Source: Bacteroidales bacterium
Lineage (GTDB): Bacteria; Bacteroidota; Bacteroidia; Bacteroidales; Tenuifilaceae
Reading direction: 5' to 3'
Length of the DNA: 6,828 bases
NCBI GenBank assembly: GCA_008933525.1
Contig: WBUV01000177.1
Location: forward strand, 1 to 6,828
Part shown: positions 1 to 6,568 of the stretch, piece after piece
Numbering within the stretch: position 1 is the first letter of the stretch
Layout: each line of letters opens with the position of its first letter
The notes under the pieces: generated by a model
What the model saw: the letters and a program-made list of their open reading frames with translations, nothing else
Database searches by the model: none
Told to the model about the DNA's origin: nothing
Made by a program: the position numbers and the translations under genes

Positions 1-141
1 GTTGGTATATTGTGTACTAAAACATCATACTTTCTTTATGATCGATTTAAGAATAAATTGCAAAATAGAAAATATGATTTAATGATATACCCCAATATTG
101 GGAAGAATAGTTGGAATTTAGGATTTTCCATGAGGTTTTAA
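1..141 (+). CDS. C-terminal end of a probable outer-membrane beta-barrel protein (5' end outside window)
   Basis: The first reading frame is open from base 1 to a TAA at 139-141 and gives 46 residues. No start is needed because the gene enters from the left edge. The last residues are WNLGFSMRF, so hydrophobic or aromatic residues occupy positions -1, -3, -5, -7 and -9 (F, M, F, L, W), alternating with small or polar ones. This is the classic terminal beta-strand signal, ending in Phe, that the BAM machinery recognises in outer-membrane barrels. That reading is family knowledge applied to a short fragment. The specific protein (porin, PorP/SprF-like or other) cannot be named. The following exporter gene starts 98 bp downstream on the same strand. 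A chance open frame of this length is possible, but the C-terminal pattern argues for a real gene. Confidence 0.55.
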   Translation, partial: VGILCTKTSYFLYDRFKNKLQNRKYDLMIYPNIGKNSWNLGFSMRF

Positions 142-164
142 GTCGGTTTTAAACCTTTTCGTTT
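133..164 (+). terminator. weak candidate terminator after the outer-membrane protein
   Basis: AGGTTT (133-138) can pair with AAACCT (151-156), followed by a T-rich stretch (TTTCGTTT, 157-164). The stem overlaps the stop codon region, has only six pairs and a 12-nt loop, and the T run is interrupted. It is plausible as a weak terminator but not convincing. Confidence 0.25.
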
Positions 165-215
165 ATTCAATTTCAAAGAGAGAAAATTATCCTGTCGGAT
201 TTATAAAAAATCCAT

Positions 216-223
216 TAGCTTTG
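216..223 (+). promoter_or_regulatory. candidate Bacteroidota -7 promoter element before the MFS gene
   Basis: TAGCTTTG matches all six fixed positions of the Bacteroidota -7 consensus TAnnTTTG and lies 16 bp before the MFS start codon, implying a very short 5' leader. No clear TTTG/TTG -33 element is visible at the expected distance (around 190-197). In AT-rich DNA the match could be chance. Confidence 0.35.
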
Positions 224-239
224 CAGTGATTTTCAAGTT

Positions 240-1499
240 ATGTTTCGATACCTCGATATAAACTCATATTTTCAGAAAGTTGGTTTTGCTTTCCGTGCAT
301 TGAAAAGTCCTAATTTCAAGTTGTTTTTTTATGGGCAAATAGTATCGTTACTCGGTACCTTTATTCAGAACTTAGCATTAGGCTGGCTAATTTACAGGTT
401 AACTGATTCCCCGTTTCTCTTAGGTGTTATTGGTTTTGCAGGACAAATACCTTCGTTAGTTTTAACCCCTTTTGCAGGGGTATTTGCCGATAGGCTTAAC
501 CGTCGAAAGGTTCTTATTACCACGCAAACCATATCTATGGCAATGGCTTTAATACTAACATTTTTATTTTTTACTAATAGAATTGAAATTTGGCACATTA
601 TTGCCATTTCCATTGTGAATGGTATGTCGCTTGCATTCGATACCCCTTTTCGTCATGCGTTCCTTGTAGAAATGGTTGGTAATAAGGATTTACTACCCAA
701 TGCCATTGCATTGAATTCAACGCTAATTAACTCGGCTCGCTTTGTGGGCCCAACTGTCGGTGGATTTCTGATAGCGTGGTTTGGCGAAGGGTTTTGTTTT
801 TTAATTAATGGGGTGAGCTTTTTAGCGGTTATTGGATCGCTAATGGCAATGAAGGTTATTCCTTTAAATAGAGGAAAGCACCGAGGATCAATAATGTTTG
901 AAATGGTTGAGGGTTTTAAATACTCATTTAACTTTAAACCTATTCGGTACTTAATACTTTTTGTAGTAGCAATGGGCTTTTTTGGCCTTCCATTTCAGGT
1001 GTTTTTACCTGTGTTTGCTAAGGATATTTTGAATGGCGATTCGCAAATGTTAGGCTATTTAACCGGATCAATGGGAGCAGGCGCATTGGTTGGCGCAATA
1101 TTTTTAGCATCCAGAAAGGGCGTTTGTGGAATGCCCCGAATTATACTTCTAACTGCACTTATGGCCGGATCGGGTCTTGTGGCATTTTCACTTTCATCCC
1201 ATCCTGTTCTGTCCATATTTCTAATTTTCTTTACTGGTTTTGGAATGATTGCTCAGTTTGCCGCAGTTAACACATTGCTTCAACACATTGTTGATGATGA
1301 TAAGCGCGGTAGGGTGGTGGCGCTTTATGGAATGTCGTTTATGGGTATTACGCCTTTGGGCAGTTTGCTGCTCGGGTCAGTGAGTCCCTGGGCGGGCGTA
1401 CAAATTACTTTGGTTGTTTCGGGTGTGTTTTGCTTGCTTGCAGCCCTGATTTATTTCAAACGATTACCTATTATTCAAAAAGAAGTTTCCAAAAACTAG
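240..1499 (+). CDS. MFS transporter, MFS_3 / EntS-like exporter
   Basis: This is a 419-residue inner-membrane major facilitator with about twelve hydrophobic helices (roughly 28-50, 59-79, 95-112, 116-135, 160-180, 184-205, then 236-258, 269-292, 298-318, 321-345, 360-382, 384-406) split by a basic cytoplasmic loop at 206-235. MFS motif A is visible between helices 2 and 3 (G80, D84, R85, R88, R89). Stretches typical of the MFS_3 (PF05977) group are FDTPFRHAFLVEMV near 133-146, NAIALNSTLINSARFVGP near 154-171, and the DDDKRGRVVALYG segment near 352-364. Family members include the enterobactin exporter EntS and many proton-driven drug effluxers, so export of a small hydrophobic or siderophore-like compound is likely; the substrate is not deducible. 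The ATG is the first in frame after a TAG at 216-218, and no Shine-Dalgarno is evident. No siderophore genes lie nearby. The length is normal for the family. Confidence 0.9.
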   Translation: MFRYLDINSYFQKVGFAFRALKSPNFKLFFYGQIVSLLGTFIQNLALGWLIYRLTDSPFLLGVIGFAGQIPSLVLTPFAGVFADRLNRRKVLITTQTISMAMALILTFLFFTNRIEIWHIIAISIVNGMSLAFDTPFRHAFLVEMVGNKDLLPNAIALNSTLINSARFVGPTVGGFLIAWFGEGFCFLINGVSFLAVIGSLMAMKVIPLNRGKHRGSIMFEMVEGFKYSFNFKPIRYLILFVVAMGFFGLPFQVFLPVFAKDILNGDSQMLGYLTGSMGAGALVGAIFLASRKGVCGMPRIILLTALMAGSGLVAFSLSSHPVLSIFLIFFTGFGMIAQFAAVNTLLQHIVDDDKRGRVVALYGMSFMGITPLGSLLLGSVSPWAGVQITLVVSGVFCLLAALIYFKRLPIIQKEVSKN

Positions 1500-1601
1500 A
1501 AATTTTTTAAACATTGTAAGGGCAAAGTAGCTTTTAAACGTTTACTATTTAACAATTTTAAACTATCTTTTGAATCTGAAATCATAGTTAAAAACTATTC
1601 C

Positions 1602-2678
1602 ATGAAAAAGATATTATTTCTCTTTTCGATCCTTTGTGGGTTGAATGTTTACAGCCAAAACAACGACGATCTAACTAAAAAGGTTGATCAGTTAATAGAA
1701 GAGAACAACAGGCTTAACCATCGTTTGGATGAATTACAAAAATTAGCCGATGATGCAATGTGGTTTAATCGCCTTGGCGATGTTGCATTCATCGACAAAG
1801 TATTTATTTATGGACCACCCCCAGCAAATATTAAGAATCCCACTGCTGTTGGGGCTAATAATCCATTAAAGTTTTGGAGTTACGTTTTTATTCCAAAGAA
1901 TATCGATCCAGGTAAAAAATATCCATTGCTGGTTTTTCCACATGGAGGGGTTCATGCCGATTTCACAACTTATTACACCCATATTGTTCGTGAAATGGTT
2001 GCACAGGGCTATGTAGTTGTTGCAGCGGAATACCGTGGGAGTACAGGGTATGGTGAGGGTTTTTGGCGTCAAATCGACTATGGCGGATTGGAAAACGAGG
2101 ACGTTTATGCAAGCCGGAACTATATGGTGGAAAACTACGATTTTGTTGATGGTTCACGTGTTGGAATAATAGGTTGGAGCCATGGCGGAATGATTGCTTT
2201 ACATAATATATTTGAGCATCCTAAGGATTATGCTTGCGCATTTGCTGGAGTTCCTGTATCGGATATGATTGCGCGTTACGGTTATGCTACGGACGATTAC
2301 CGGGAACTTTACCATGCCGATTACCATATCGGAAAAACTCCCCGAGGGAATATTGAAGAATACCGTAAACGATCTCCAGCATGGCAAACTCACAAGTTAC
2401 AAACACCATTACTTATTCATACCAATACAAACGATGACGATGTTTACGTATTGGAAGTGGAGCATCTAATAAAGTCCCTTAAGGCCGATGGTAAAAAGTT
2501 TGAGTACGAGATTTTTAAGGATATGCCCGGCGGTCATTCATTTGACAGAATTGACACCAAAGCGGCTCGTCAAATTAGGGTGAAAATCTACAAATTCTTA
2601 GCAAGCTATTTGAATCCTCCAAAGCCAATAAAGTCGATTGAGGATATCAATAAGGCTGCCTATTTGCAGGTGAAATAA
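1602..2678 (+). CDS. Secreted alpha/beta hydrolase, prolyl oligopeptidase (S9)-like, with N-terminal coiled coil
   Basis: This 358-residue exported serine hydrolase has a signal peptide at residues 1-18 (KK, hydrophobic core, VYS before Gln19), so it should act in the periplasm or outside. Residues 24-49 form a regular heptad coiled coil (see the findings). The catalytic domain runs from about 66 to 336: HGG oxyanion-type motif at 114-116, the S9-typical EYRGSTGYG near 143-151, nucleophile elbow GWSHGG with Ser193, a probable catalytic Asp278 in the NDDD cluster at 277-280, and His312 in GGHSF. This order and spacing match prolyl oligopeptidase/dipeptidyl-peptidase catalytic domains (family knowledge). 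S9 peptidases normally carry a large N-terminal beta-propeller that gates the active site. It is absent here, so the protein may be a peptidase or an esterase of unknown substrate. The gene starts 102 bp after the MFS gene; that gap holds no convincing terminator and a small hairpin (1584-1598) just before the ATG. A terminator follows the stop. Confidence 0.85.
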   Translation: MKKILFLFSILCGLNVYSQNNDDLTKKVDQLIEENNRLNHRLDELQKLADDAMWFNRLGDVAFIDKVFIYGPPPANIKNPTAVGANNPLKFWSYVFIPKNIDPGKKYPLLVFPHGGVHADFTTYYTHIVREMVAQGYVVVAAEYRGSTGYGEGFWRQIDYGGLENEDVYASRNYMVENYDFVDGSRVGIIGWSHGGMIALHNIFEHPKDYACAFAGVPVSDMIARYGYATDDYRELYHADYHIGKTPRGNIEEYRKRSPAWQTHKLQTPLLIHTNTNDDDVYVLEVEHLIKSLKADGKKFEYEIFKDMPGGHSFDRIDTKAARQIRVKIYKFLASYLNPPKPIKSIEDINKAAYLQVK

Positions 2679-2702
2679 ACCGTTGTATATAACTATTTTA
2701 GT

Positions 2703-2733
2703 CACCTTGGATTTGTAATCCAAGGTGTTTTTT
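2703..2733 (+). terminator. intrinsic terminator of the plus-strand genes
   Basis: A perfect 11-bp inverted repeat (CACCTTGGATT at 2703-2713, AATCCAAGGTG at 2717-2727) with a 3-nt loop is followed immediately by six T (2728-2733). It begins 24 bp after the hydrolase stop codon and has every element of a Rho-independent terminator on the plus strand. Confidence 0.9.
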
Positions 2734-2754
2734 GTGGAACAATATGTCTGCATT

Positions 2755-2787
2755 AAAAAAGAATGTGCTGGATTAAAAATCCAGCAC
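2755..2787 (-). terminator. intrinsic terminator of the minus-strand NPP gene
   Basis: A perfect 10-bp inverted repeat (GTGCTGGATT at 2765-2774, AATCCAGCAC at 2778-2787) has a 3-nt loop. Read on the minus strand, the hairpin lies about 30 bp past the NPP stop and is followed by ATTCTTTTTT (2764 down to 2755), so the U-tract begins after a 3-4 nt spacer. In the plus direction only A residues follow the stem, so it is oriented for the minus-strand transcript. Confidence 0.75.
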
Positions 2788-2817
2788 AAAAAATTAATTC
2801 GAAACAACTTTTACGTT

Positions 2818-4041
2818 CTATTTAAATAGCCCTTTAACTTCATCCAAATTACCATCAACCTTTGCTGGTTTTAGTCCAAGGATATCAGCAATTATTGGGT
2901 AAACATTTATATTCATAAACGATTCGTGAACAAAACCTTTTTTAAAGGCGGGGCCTTTTGCAATGAAAATACCCTGCATTTCGGGGAGTAAATTGTCGTA
3001 GCCATGTGTTCCTCCAGTGTACTTTTCTTTATCATCGGTCCAAGCAACACTCCATCCTAATTCGGTTTCAATAAGAATATCGTTAATCCTCGAACTGCTG
3101 CCGTATACATACCTTTTGGGTATATCCTTTCGTTCCCAAACTTTAAGGTGCTCAATTTTCTTGAGTTTTTCCAAAGCTTGTGCGTAAAACTCAGGTTTGG
3201 GTTGAAGCGAGTAAACTGGGTTTCCACCAGTAATTGAACTAAACCATTCTTTATTTAAGTGATTAGACAGGTTGATATACTTATCGTTTGATATATCGGC
3301 CATTCCATGATCCGAAAGAACAATTACATTTATTTTTTTCGCAATTGGGAGTTTTTCGATTTTCGCCATGAATACTCCAATTAAACTATCGAGTTGTTCT
3401 GCAACCATTCGTGTTTCCTTGGCTAATGGGCCATAATCATGGCTTGTCCAATCGGGTTGGTAATGGTAAAAAGTTACCAAGCGAGGACGCTCACTTTCCG
3501 GTAGCGAGAACCAATGAATAACTGTATCAATTTTTTGTTCGAAGGTGGTTTTGTTGCTATACTTTTTCCAGTATGTTGGTTGTATGCCTTGTATTGGAGC
3601 CTCGGAGCCTACCCAGAAATACGATGCACTTTTAACGCCTTGCTTTTCGGCAGTTACCCATATTGGCTCTCCAAAGTAAAAATTTCCATTTTCAACGCTC
3701 TTTCTGTTGCCAATGGCGTAATATCCTAGTTCTTTATCGTAAAATGAATTGTTTACAATTCCATGATTGTTTGGGTGTAACCCAGTTGCAATGCTATAAT
3801 GGTTTGGAAAGGTTTTGGATGGGTAGCAGCTTATTAACGATTTTGCTTTCACACCTTTTTTGGCAATTTTGTTCAAATTGGGAGTGTTGAATACTGTGGG
3901 GTAATCCCAACGGTATGCATCAAGCGAAATTAATAGCACATACGTGTCGTTGCTTTTTGATTGCCCAAATCCAACTGTGGTTATCAACAACAAAAATGAT
4001 ACAAAGGCTACCTTTAAGATGTTTCTGGAAAATTTATTCAT
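2818..4041 (-). CDS. Nucleotide pyrophosphatase/phosphodiesterase (NPP, alkaline phosphatase superfamily)
   Basis: This two-zinc phosphodiesterase (PF01663 family) hydrolyses nucleotide-type phosphodiester or pyrophosphate bonds. A signal peptide (residues 1-26, hydrophobic core about 10-22, cleavage before Gln27) places it in the periplasm. Numbering from the ATG at 4041 (407 residues), the metal and catalytic residues are Asp41 (SLDAYR), nucleophile Thr77 (PSKTFPNH), Asp197 and His201 (PDWTSH), Asp244-His245 (SDHGM) and His346 (GGTHGYDN). All but the last keep exactly the spacing recalled for the Xanthomonas NPP (D54, T90, D210, H214, D257, H258, H363). Asn98, Phe78 and Tyr161 fall at the positions of its phosphate- and base-contacting N111, F91 and Y174, which suggests nucleotide substrates. 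A TTG at 4047 could extend the protein by two residues, but ATG is preferred; no close Shine-Dalgarno site is seen. It lies 53 bp behind the photolyase on the same strand, with no strong terminator between, so co-transcription is likely. The protein is complete and of normal length. Confidence 0.9.
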   Translation of the reverse strand: MNKFSRNILKVAFVSFLLLITTVGFGQSKSNDTYVLLISLDAYRWDYPTVFNTPNLNKIAKKGVKAKSLISCYPSKTFPNHYSIATGLHPNNHGIVNNSFYDKELGYYAIGNRKSVENGNFYFGEPIWVTAEKQGVKSASYFWVGSEAPIQGIQPTYWKKYSNKTTFEQKIDTVIHWFSLPESERPRLVTFYHYQPDWTSHDYGPLAKETRMVAEQLDSLIGVFMAKIEKLPIAKKINVIVLSDHGMADISNDKYINLSNHLNKEWFSSITGGNPVYSLQPKPEFYAQALEKLKKIEHLKVWERKDIPKRYVYGSSSRINDILIETELGWSVAWTDDKEKYTGGTHGYDNLLPEMQGIFIAKGPAFKKGFVHESFMNINVYPIIADILGLKPAKVDGNLDEVKGLFK

Positions 4042-4094
4042 GATCAAAGTGTTATTATCCTATAACTCTAAAGACTATCTGGTTTCTTAATAGT

Positions 4095-5468
4095 TTAAAA
4101 GATGTTATTTTGATTGTTAAAATGCTTTGCAATATAGTTATCGACATTGAATTTTCGTTTACATCCGTTGTAATTCATGTAGCGGATTTTTCCAAATATT
4201 GGTCGTTCAGCCCAGGCTCTGTCGTGAGTACCCCCAATCGACCATGCAATTCCAGCGTATCCATTGGGATCTCGGCCATCAATACTGTATTTGTCGTTTA
4301 GGTAAATTGCCCAATTCATTGCTTCCTCAGGGGAGTTTGTCCACTCCAGTATTTTTTTTGCCCAGTACATTCGCATAAAACCATGCATTTTACCAGTTTT
4401 TACCATTTCATTCTGCGCTGCATTCCAAAGATTATCGTGCGTTTTTGCATTTTCAAGTTGTTCCAATGTGTATAAATACTCTCTTTCATCGCGCCTGTGC
4501 TCTTCGTGTGTTTCCTTTGCCCAACGGTGAAAACCTTTCGTCGTAACGTATTCAGGATTATAGAGGCAGAAATTATCGGAGAGTTCTCTTCGCACAATCA
4601 ACTCTTCCAGAAATGCATCCTTATCTTCCTGTGGAGCATTGGTTCGCAAAACCTCGATGGCTATTCGCTGTGCCGATATTTGCCCATAGTGTAGATAGAC
4701 CGAAAGGTTCGATTGCCCATCAACATTCGGATCGTTGCGTTTCGTTGAGTAATTGCTGAGTTTTTCTGATAAAAAAATATTCAGTGTTTTTGATGCTTCA
4801 TCTTCACCGGAATAAATCCAATCAATAGGTTTTACAGTGCTGTCTGGATTAAGCCATTCCAAAATTTCGTTAAAGTTTGATTGGTTTTGTTTTTGGCTAA
4901 AGGTTGTAGTTGGAGAAATGCTAGGAAAATCATCTAAAAAAGAGGTCAGATACTTTTTAATTTTCGGACGTAGCGTGTATGCTCCAAATTCTAGTTTGTT
5001 TGAGGCATGCCAGCAAGGCACAATGTTATGAGTATCTACTTCGTGATGTGGAATATCAATGCAATTGTTTATTTTATTCTTCCACTCGCGTTTAATGAGT
5101 AATGGATCGAAATCGCTTACAAGCAATTTAATTTTGTTTAGTTTTATGTATTCAGGAAGAGTTTGCTCCGGAAAGCCTAGTAGTAAATCAAAACTAATTC
5201 CGAGATTCATCAATTTTTCTTCAACCTTAACCAGCCCTTTAAGCATAAAATCGTAGTGTCGCAGATTTGCATTCGGAAACGATGGGGCTAGTGTAAACAC
5301 AACCGAAAGAGATGTTTTGTATTCGTATGCTTTCTCTATGGCATAAATTAAAGCCCAGTTATCGTTTACTCTTTGATCGCGCGACATCCAGTATACAACG
5401 GGTCCAACTCTCTTATCGTTAGCGTTGAGTTCTCTTACCCTATATGGATTGACCAGTGATTTATTCAT
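4095..5468 (-). CDS. phr: Class II CPD DNA photolyase
   Basis: This 457-residue cytoplasmic flavoenzyme uses blue/near-UV light and reduced FAD to split cyclobutane pyrimidine dimers (EC 4.1.99.3). The N-terminal Rossmann-like antenna domain spans about 20-190 (VVYWMSRDQRVNDNWAL near 24-40), and the helical FAD domain about 225-450. Class II signatures are RRELSDNFCLYNPEY (293-307), KTGKMHGFMRMYWAKKILEW (357-376), NDKYSIDGRDPNGYAGIAWS (391-410) and GTHDRAWAERPIFGKIRYMN (413-432). Compared with the Methanosarcina mazei enzyme, a constant offset of 12 places Tyr333, Trp348 and Trp369 on its electron-transfer residues Y345, W360 and W381, and Asn391 on its flavin-contacting N403. All are intact, so the enzyme should be active; the antenna cofactor cannot be told. 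The ATG is preceded by AAAGG with a one-base gap, and a strong terminator from the upstream gene ends about ten bases before it. Probably co-transcribed with the NPP gene downstream. Class II enzymes are patchily distributed in bacteria. Confidence 0.95.
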   Translation of the reverse strand: MNKSLVNPYRVRELNANDKRVGPVVYWMSRDQRVNDNWALIYAIEKAYEYKTSLSVVFTLAPSFPNANLRHYDFMLKGLVKVEEKLMNLGISFDLLLGFPEQTLPEYIKLNKIKLLVSDFDPLLIKREWKNKINNCIDIPHHEVDTHNIVPCWHASNKLEFGAYTLRPKIKKYLTSFLDDFPSISPTTTFSQKQNQSNFNEILEWLNPDSTVKPIDWIYSGEDEASKTLNIFLSEKLSNYSTKRNDPNVDGQSNLSVYLHYGQISAQRIAIEVLRTNAPQEDKDAFLEELIVRRELSDNFCLYNPEYVTTKGFHRWAKETHEEHRRDEREYLYTLEQLENAKTHDNLWNAAQNEMVKTGKMHGFMRMYWAKKILEWTNSPEEAMNWAIYLNDKYSIDGRDPNGYAGIAWSIGGTHDRAWAERPIFGKIRYMNYNGCKRKFNVDNYIAKHFNNQNNIF

Positions 5469-5479
5469 ACCTTTAGTTG

Positions 5480-5519
5480 AAAAAAAAGAGATTCTGGAAT
5501 CTTTGCCAGAATCTCCTTT
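5480..5519 (-). terminator. strong intrinsic terminator between the DHOD-like gene and the photolyase
   Basis: On the minus strand, GAGATTCTGG (5515-5506) pairs perfectly with CCAGAATCTC (5497-5488) across an 8-nt loop. Eight U follow (5487-5480). A further G-U and three A-U pairs (5519-5516 with the start of the U-tract) can extend the stem. It lies about 20 bp after the DHOD-like stop at 5537 and should end that transcript. The U-tract finishes only about 11 bases before the photolyase ATG, which leaves no room for a separate promoter after it. Confidence 0.88.
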
Positions 5520-5536
5520 GCCTTAAATTCCTATAG

Positions 5537-6550
5537 TTACTTTAGTGCTGCAGTCTTAACAATTTCATTGGATCTTAAAAGGATATCCACATATTGTGCT
5601 CTGCGGTAAGCAAAAGGATCGTGGAGGTTTTTCTTAGCCAATTTGCCTTTGAAATCATCAATCGATTTATATCCTTTTTTATTCATCCAAGCCTCAATTT
5701 CTCCAAGAATATTTGTGATTTGTCCAACTCCATTAGTGTACAGTGTGCTCACAACTTGGAATGATGAAGCTCCTGCTAGTATCATTTTTATTGCATCCTC
5801 ACCATTAATAATACCAGTATTAGAGCAAATATCGGCAGCAATATTGCCATATAGTAAGCCTGTAAACCGGAGCGATAGGCGCAAATCGTTATGCTCACTT
5901 AGTATTATTGTTTGAATAAGTTCTTCCTTATCAATATCAATATCGGGTTGGAATAACCTGTTGAAAATTACAAAACCTTGTACCTCTGTTTTGTCAAATC
6001 GTCTAACAACATCCAGCGGATTAGTGTAGAATGGACTAAGTTTCACGCTTACAGGAATTGTGAGTTTTTCCTTGACACTTTTCAGTAAATCAATTTGTGA
6101 TTGTATTATGGTTTTACCTTCAACTTCAAAATCTTTTGGAGTTGTATAGAAGTTGAGTTCAATTGCATCGACTCCAGTTTTTTCGATCAGTTGTGCGTAT
6201 TCTGCCCATGTATCGGGGTGCATGGCGTTTAAACTGGCAATAACCGGAATGTTCAACGTTTCTTTGGCCTTTTTTAGTTTAGCCAGATGTTCTGTAGGGC
6301 CAGCATGTTTCAGCGTTGGGAAAAGCTTAACCATTTCGGCATGGCGTTCGTTGTATTCCTCCAACTCGTTTTCAAGTTCAAGCTCTTCCAGCTGAATTTG
6401 CTCCTCAAATAACGATTTAAACACAACAGCACCAGCTCCGGCAGCTTCTATTGCCTTTAAGGTTTCTAAATTTGAGGTTAGGGACGATGCCCCCACAATA
6501 AGTGGGTTTTTTAAATCCAGTCCCATGTAGGATGTTTTTAGTTTTGACAT
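5537..6550 (-). CDS. Dihydroorotate dehydrogenase-like FMN protein (probably not a true PyrD)
   Basis: This 337-residue TIM-barrel flavoprotein of the DHO_dh family (PF01180) has recognisable FMN-binding elements: ASS at 21-23, FKS at 44-46, SLN at 106-108, ELN at 131-133, VKLSPF at 168-173, N197, and the phosphate-binding pair TGIING (245-250) and AGASSFQVV (259-267). True dihydroorotate dehydrogenases and dihydropyrimidine dehydrogenases carry NxSCPN or NxSxPN with the catalytic Cys or Ser. Here the segment reads ELNFYTTP (131-138), with Thr at the base position and no following Asn. I recall a similarly altered motif in a separate 'dihydroorotate dehydrogenase-like' group of cyanobacteria and Bacteroidota. 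The reaction is therefore unknown. A Glu/Leu-rich acidic helix follows SLFEEQ (46-68). The ATG start has no Shine-Dalgarno and lies 18 bp after the serine hydrolase stop, so the two are probably one operon. It ends at its own strong terminator. No pyrimidine-synthesis genes are nearby. Confidence 0.85.
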   Translation of the reverse strand: MSKLKTSYMGLDLKNPLIVGASSLTSNLETLKAIEAAGAGAVVFKSLFEEQIQLEELELENELEEYNERHAEMVKLFPTLKHAGPTEHLAKLKKAKETLNIPVIASLNAMHPDTWAEYAQLIEKTGVDAIELNFYTTPKDFEVEGKTIIQSQIDLLKSVKEKLTIPVSVKLSPFYTNPLDVVRRFDKTEVQGFVIFNRLFQPDIDIDKEELIQTIILSEHNDLRLSLRFTGLLYGNIAADICSNTGIINGEDAIKMILAGASSFQVVSTLYTNGVGQITNILGEIEAWMNKKGYKSIDDFKGKLAKKNLHDPFAYRRAQYVDILLRSNEIVKTAALK

Positions 6551-6568
6551 GACATTTTATTTTAAAGG

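Noticed and set aside
197..213. Hairpin GGATTT/AAATCC before the MFS gene
   Set aside because: It has only six mostly A-T pairs and no T-tract after it on the plus strand; such pairings are expected by chance in this AT-rich leader.
1564..1572. TATCTTTTG, near-match to the Bacteroidota -7 box before the S9-like hydrolase
   Set aside because: The spacing is off by one base from TAnnTTTG and no -33 element is visible, so it is too weak to list as a promoter.
1584..1598. ATAGTT/AACTAT hairpin just before the hydrolase ATG
   Set aside because: Six A-T-rich pairs with a 3-nt loop; it could affect translation, but nothing else supports a regulatory role.
4042..4047. TTG start six bases upstream of the NPP ATG
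   Set aside because: It adds only Met-Ile before an ATG and gives no better leader; the ATG at 4041 is the simpler start.
5643..5915. 90-codon plus-strand open frame
   Set aside because: It lies wholly inside the DHOD-like gene on the opposite strand, with no family resemblance and no promoter or leader.
6153..6395. Open frame on the plus strand ending in a long serine run
   Set aside because: It is the antisense reflection of the Glu/Leu-rich helix and barrel of the DHOD-like gene. TTC/CTC-type codons opposite GAA/GAG give serines.
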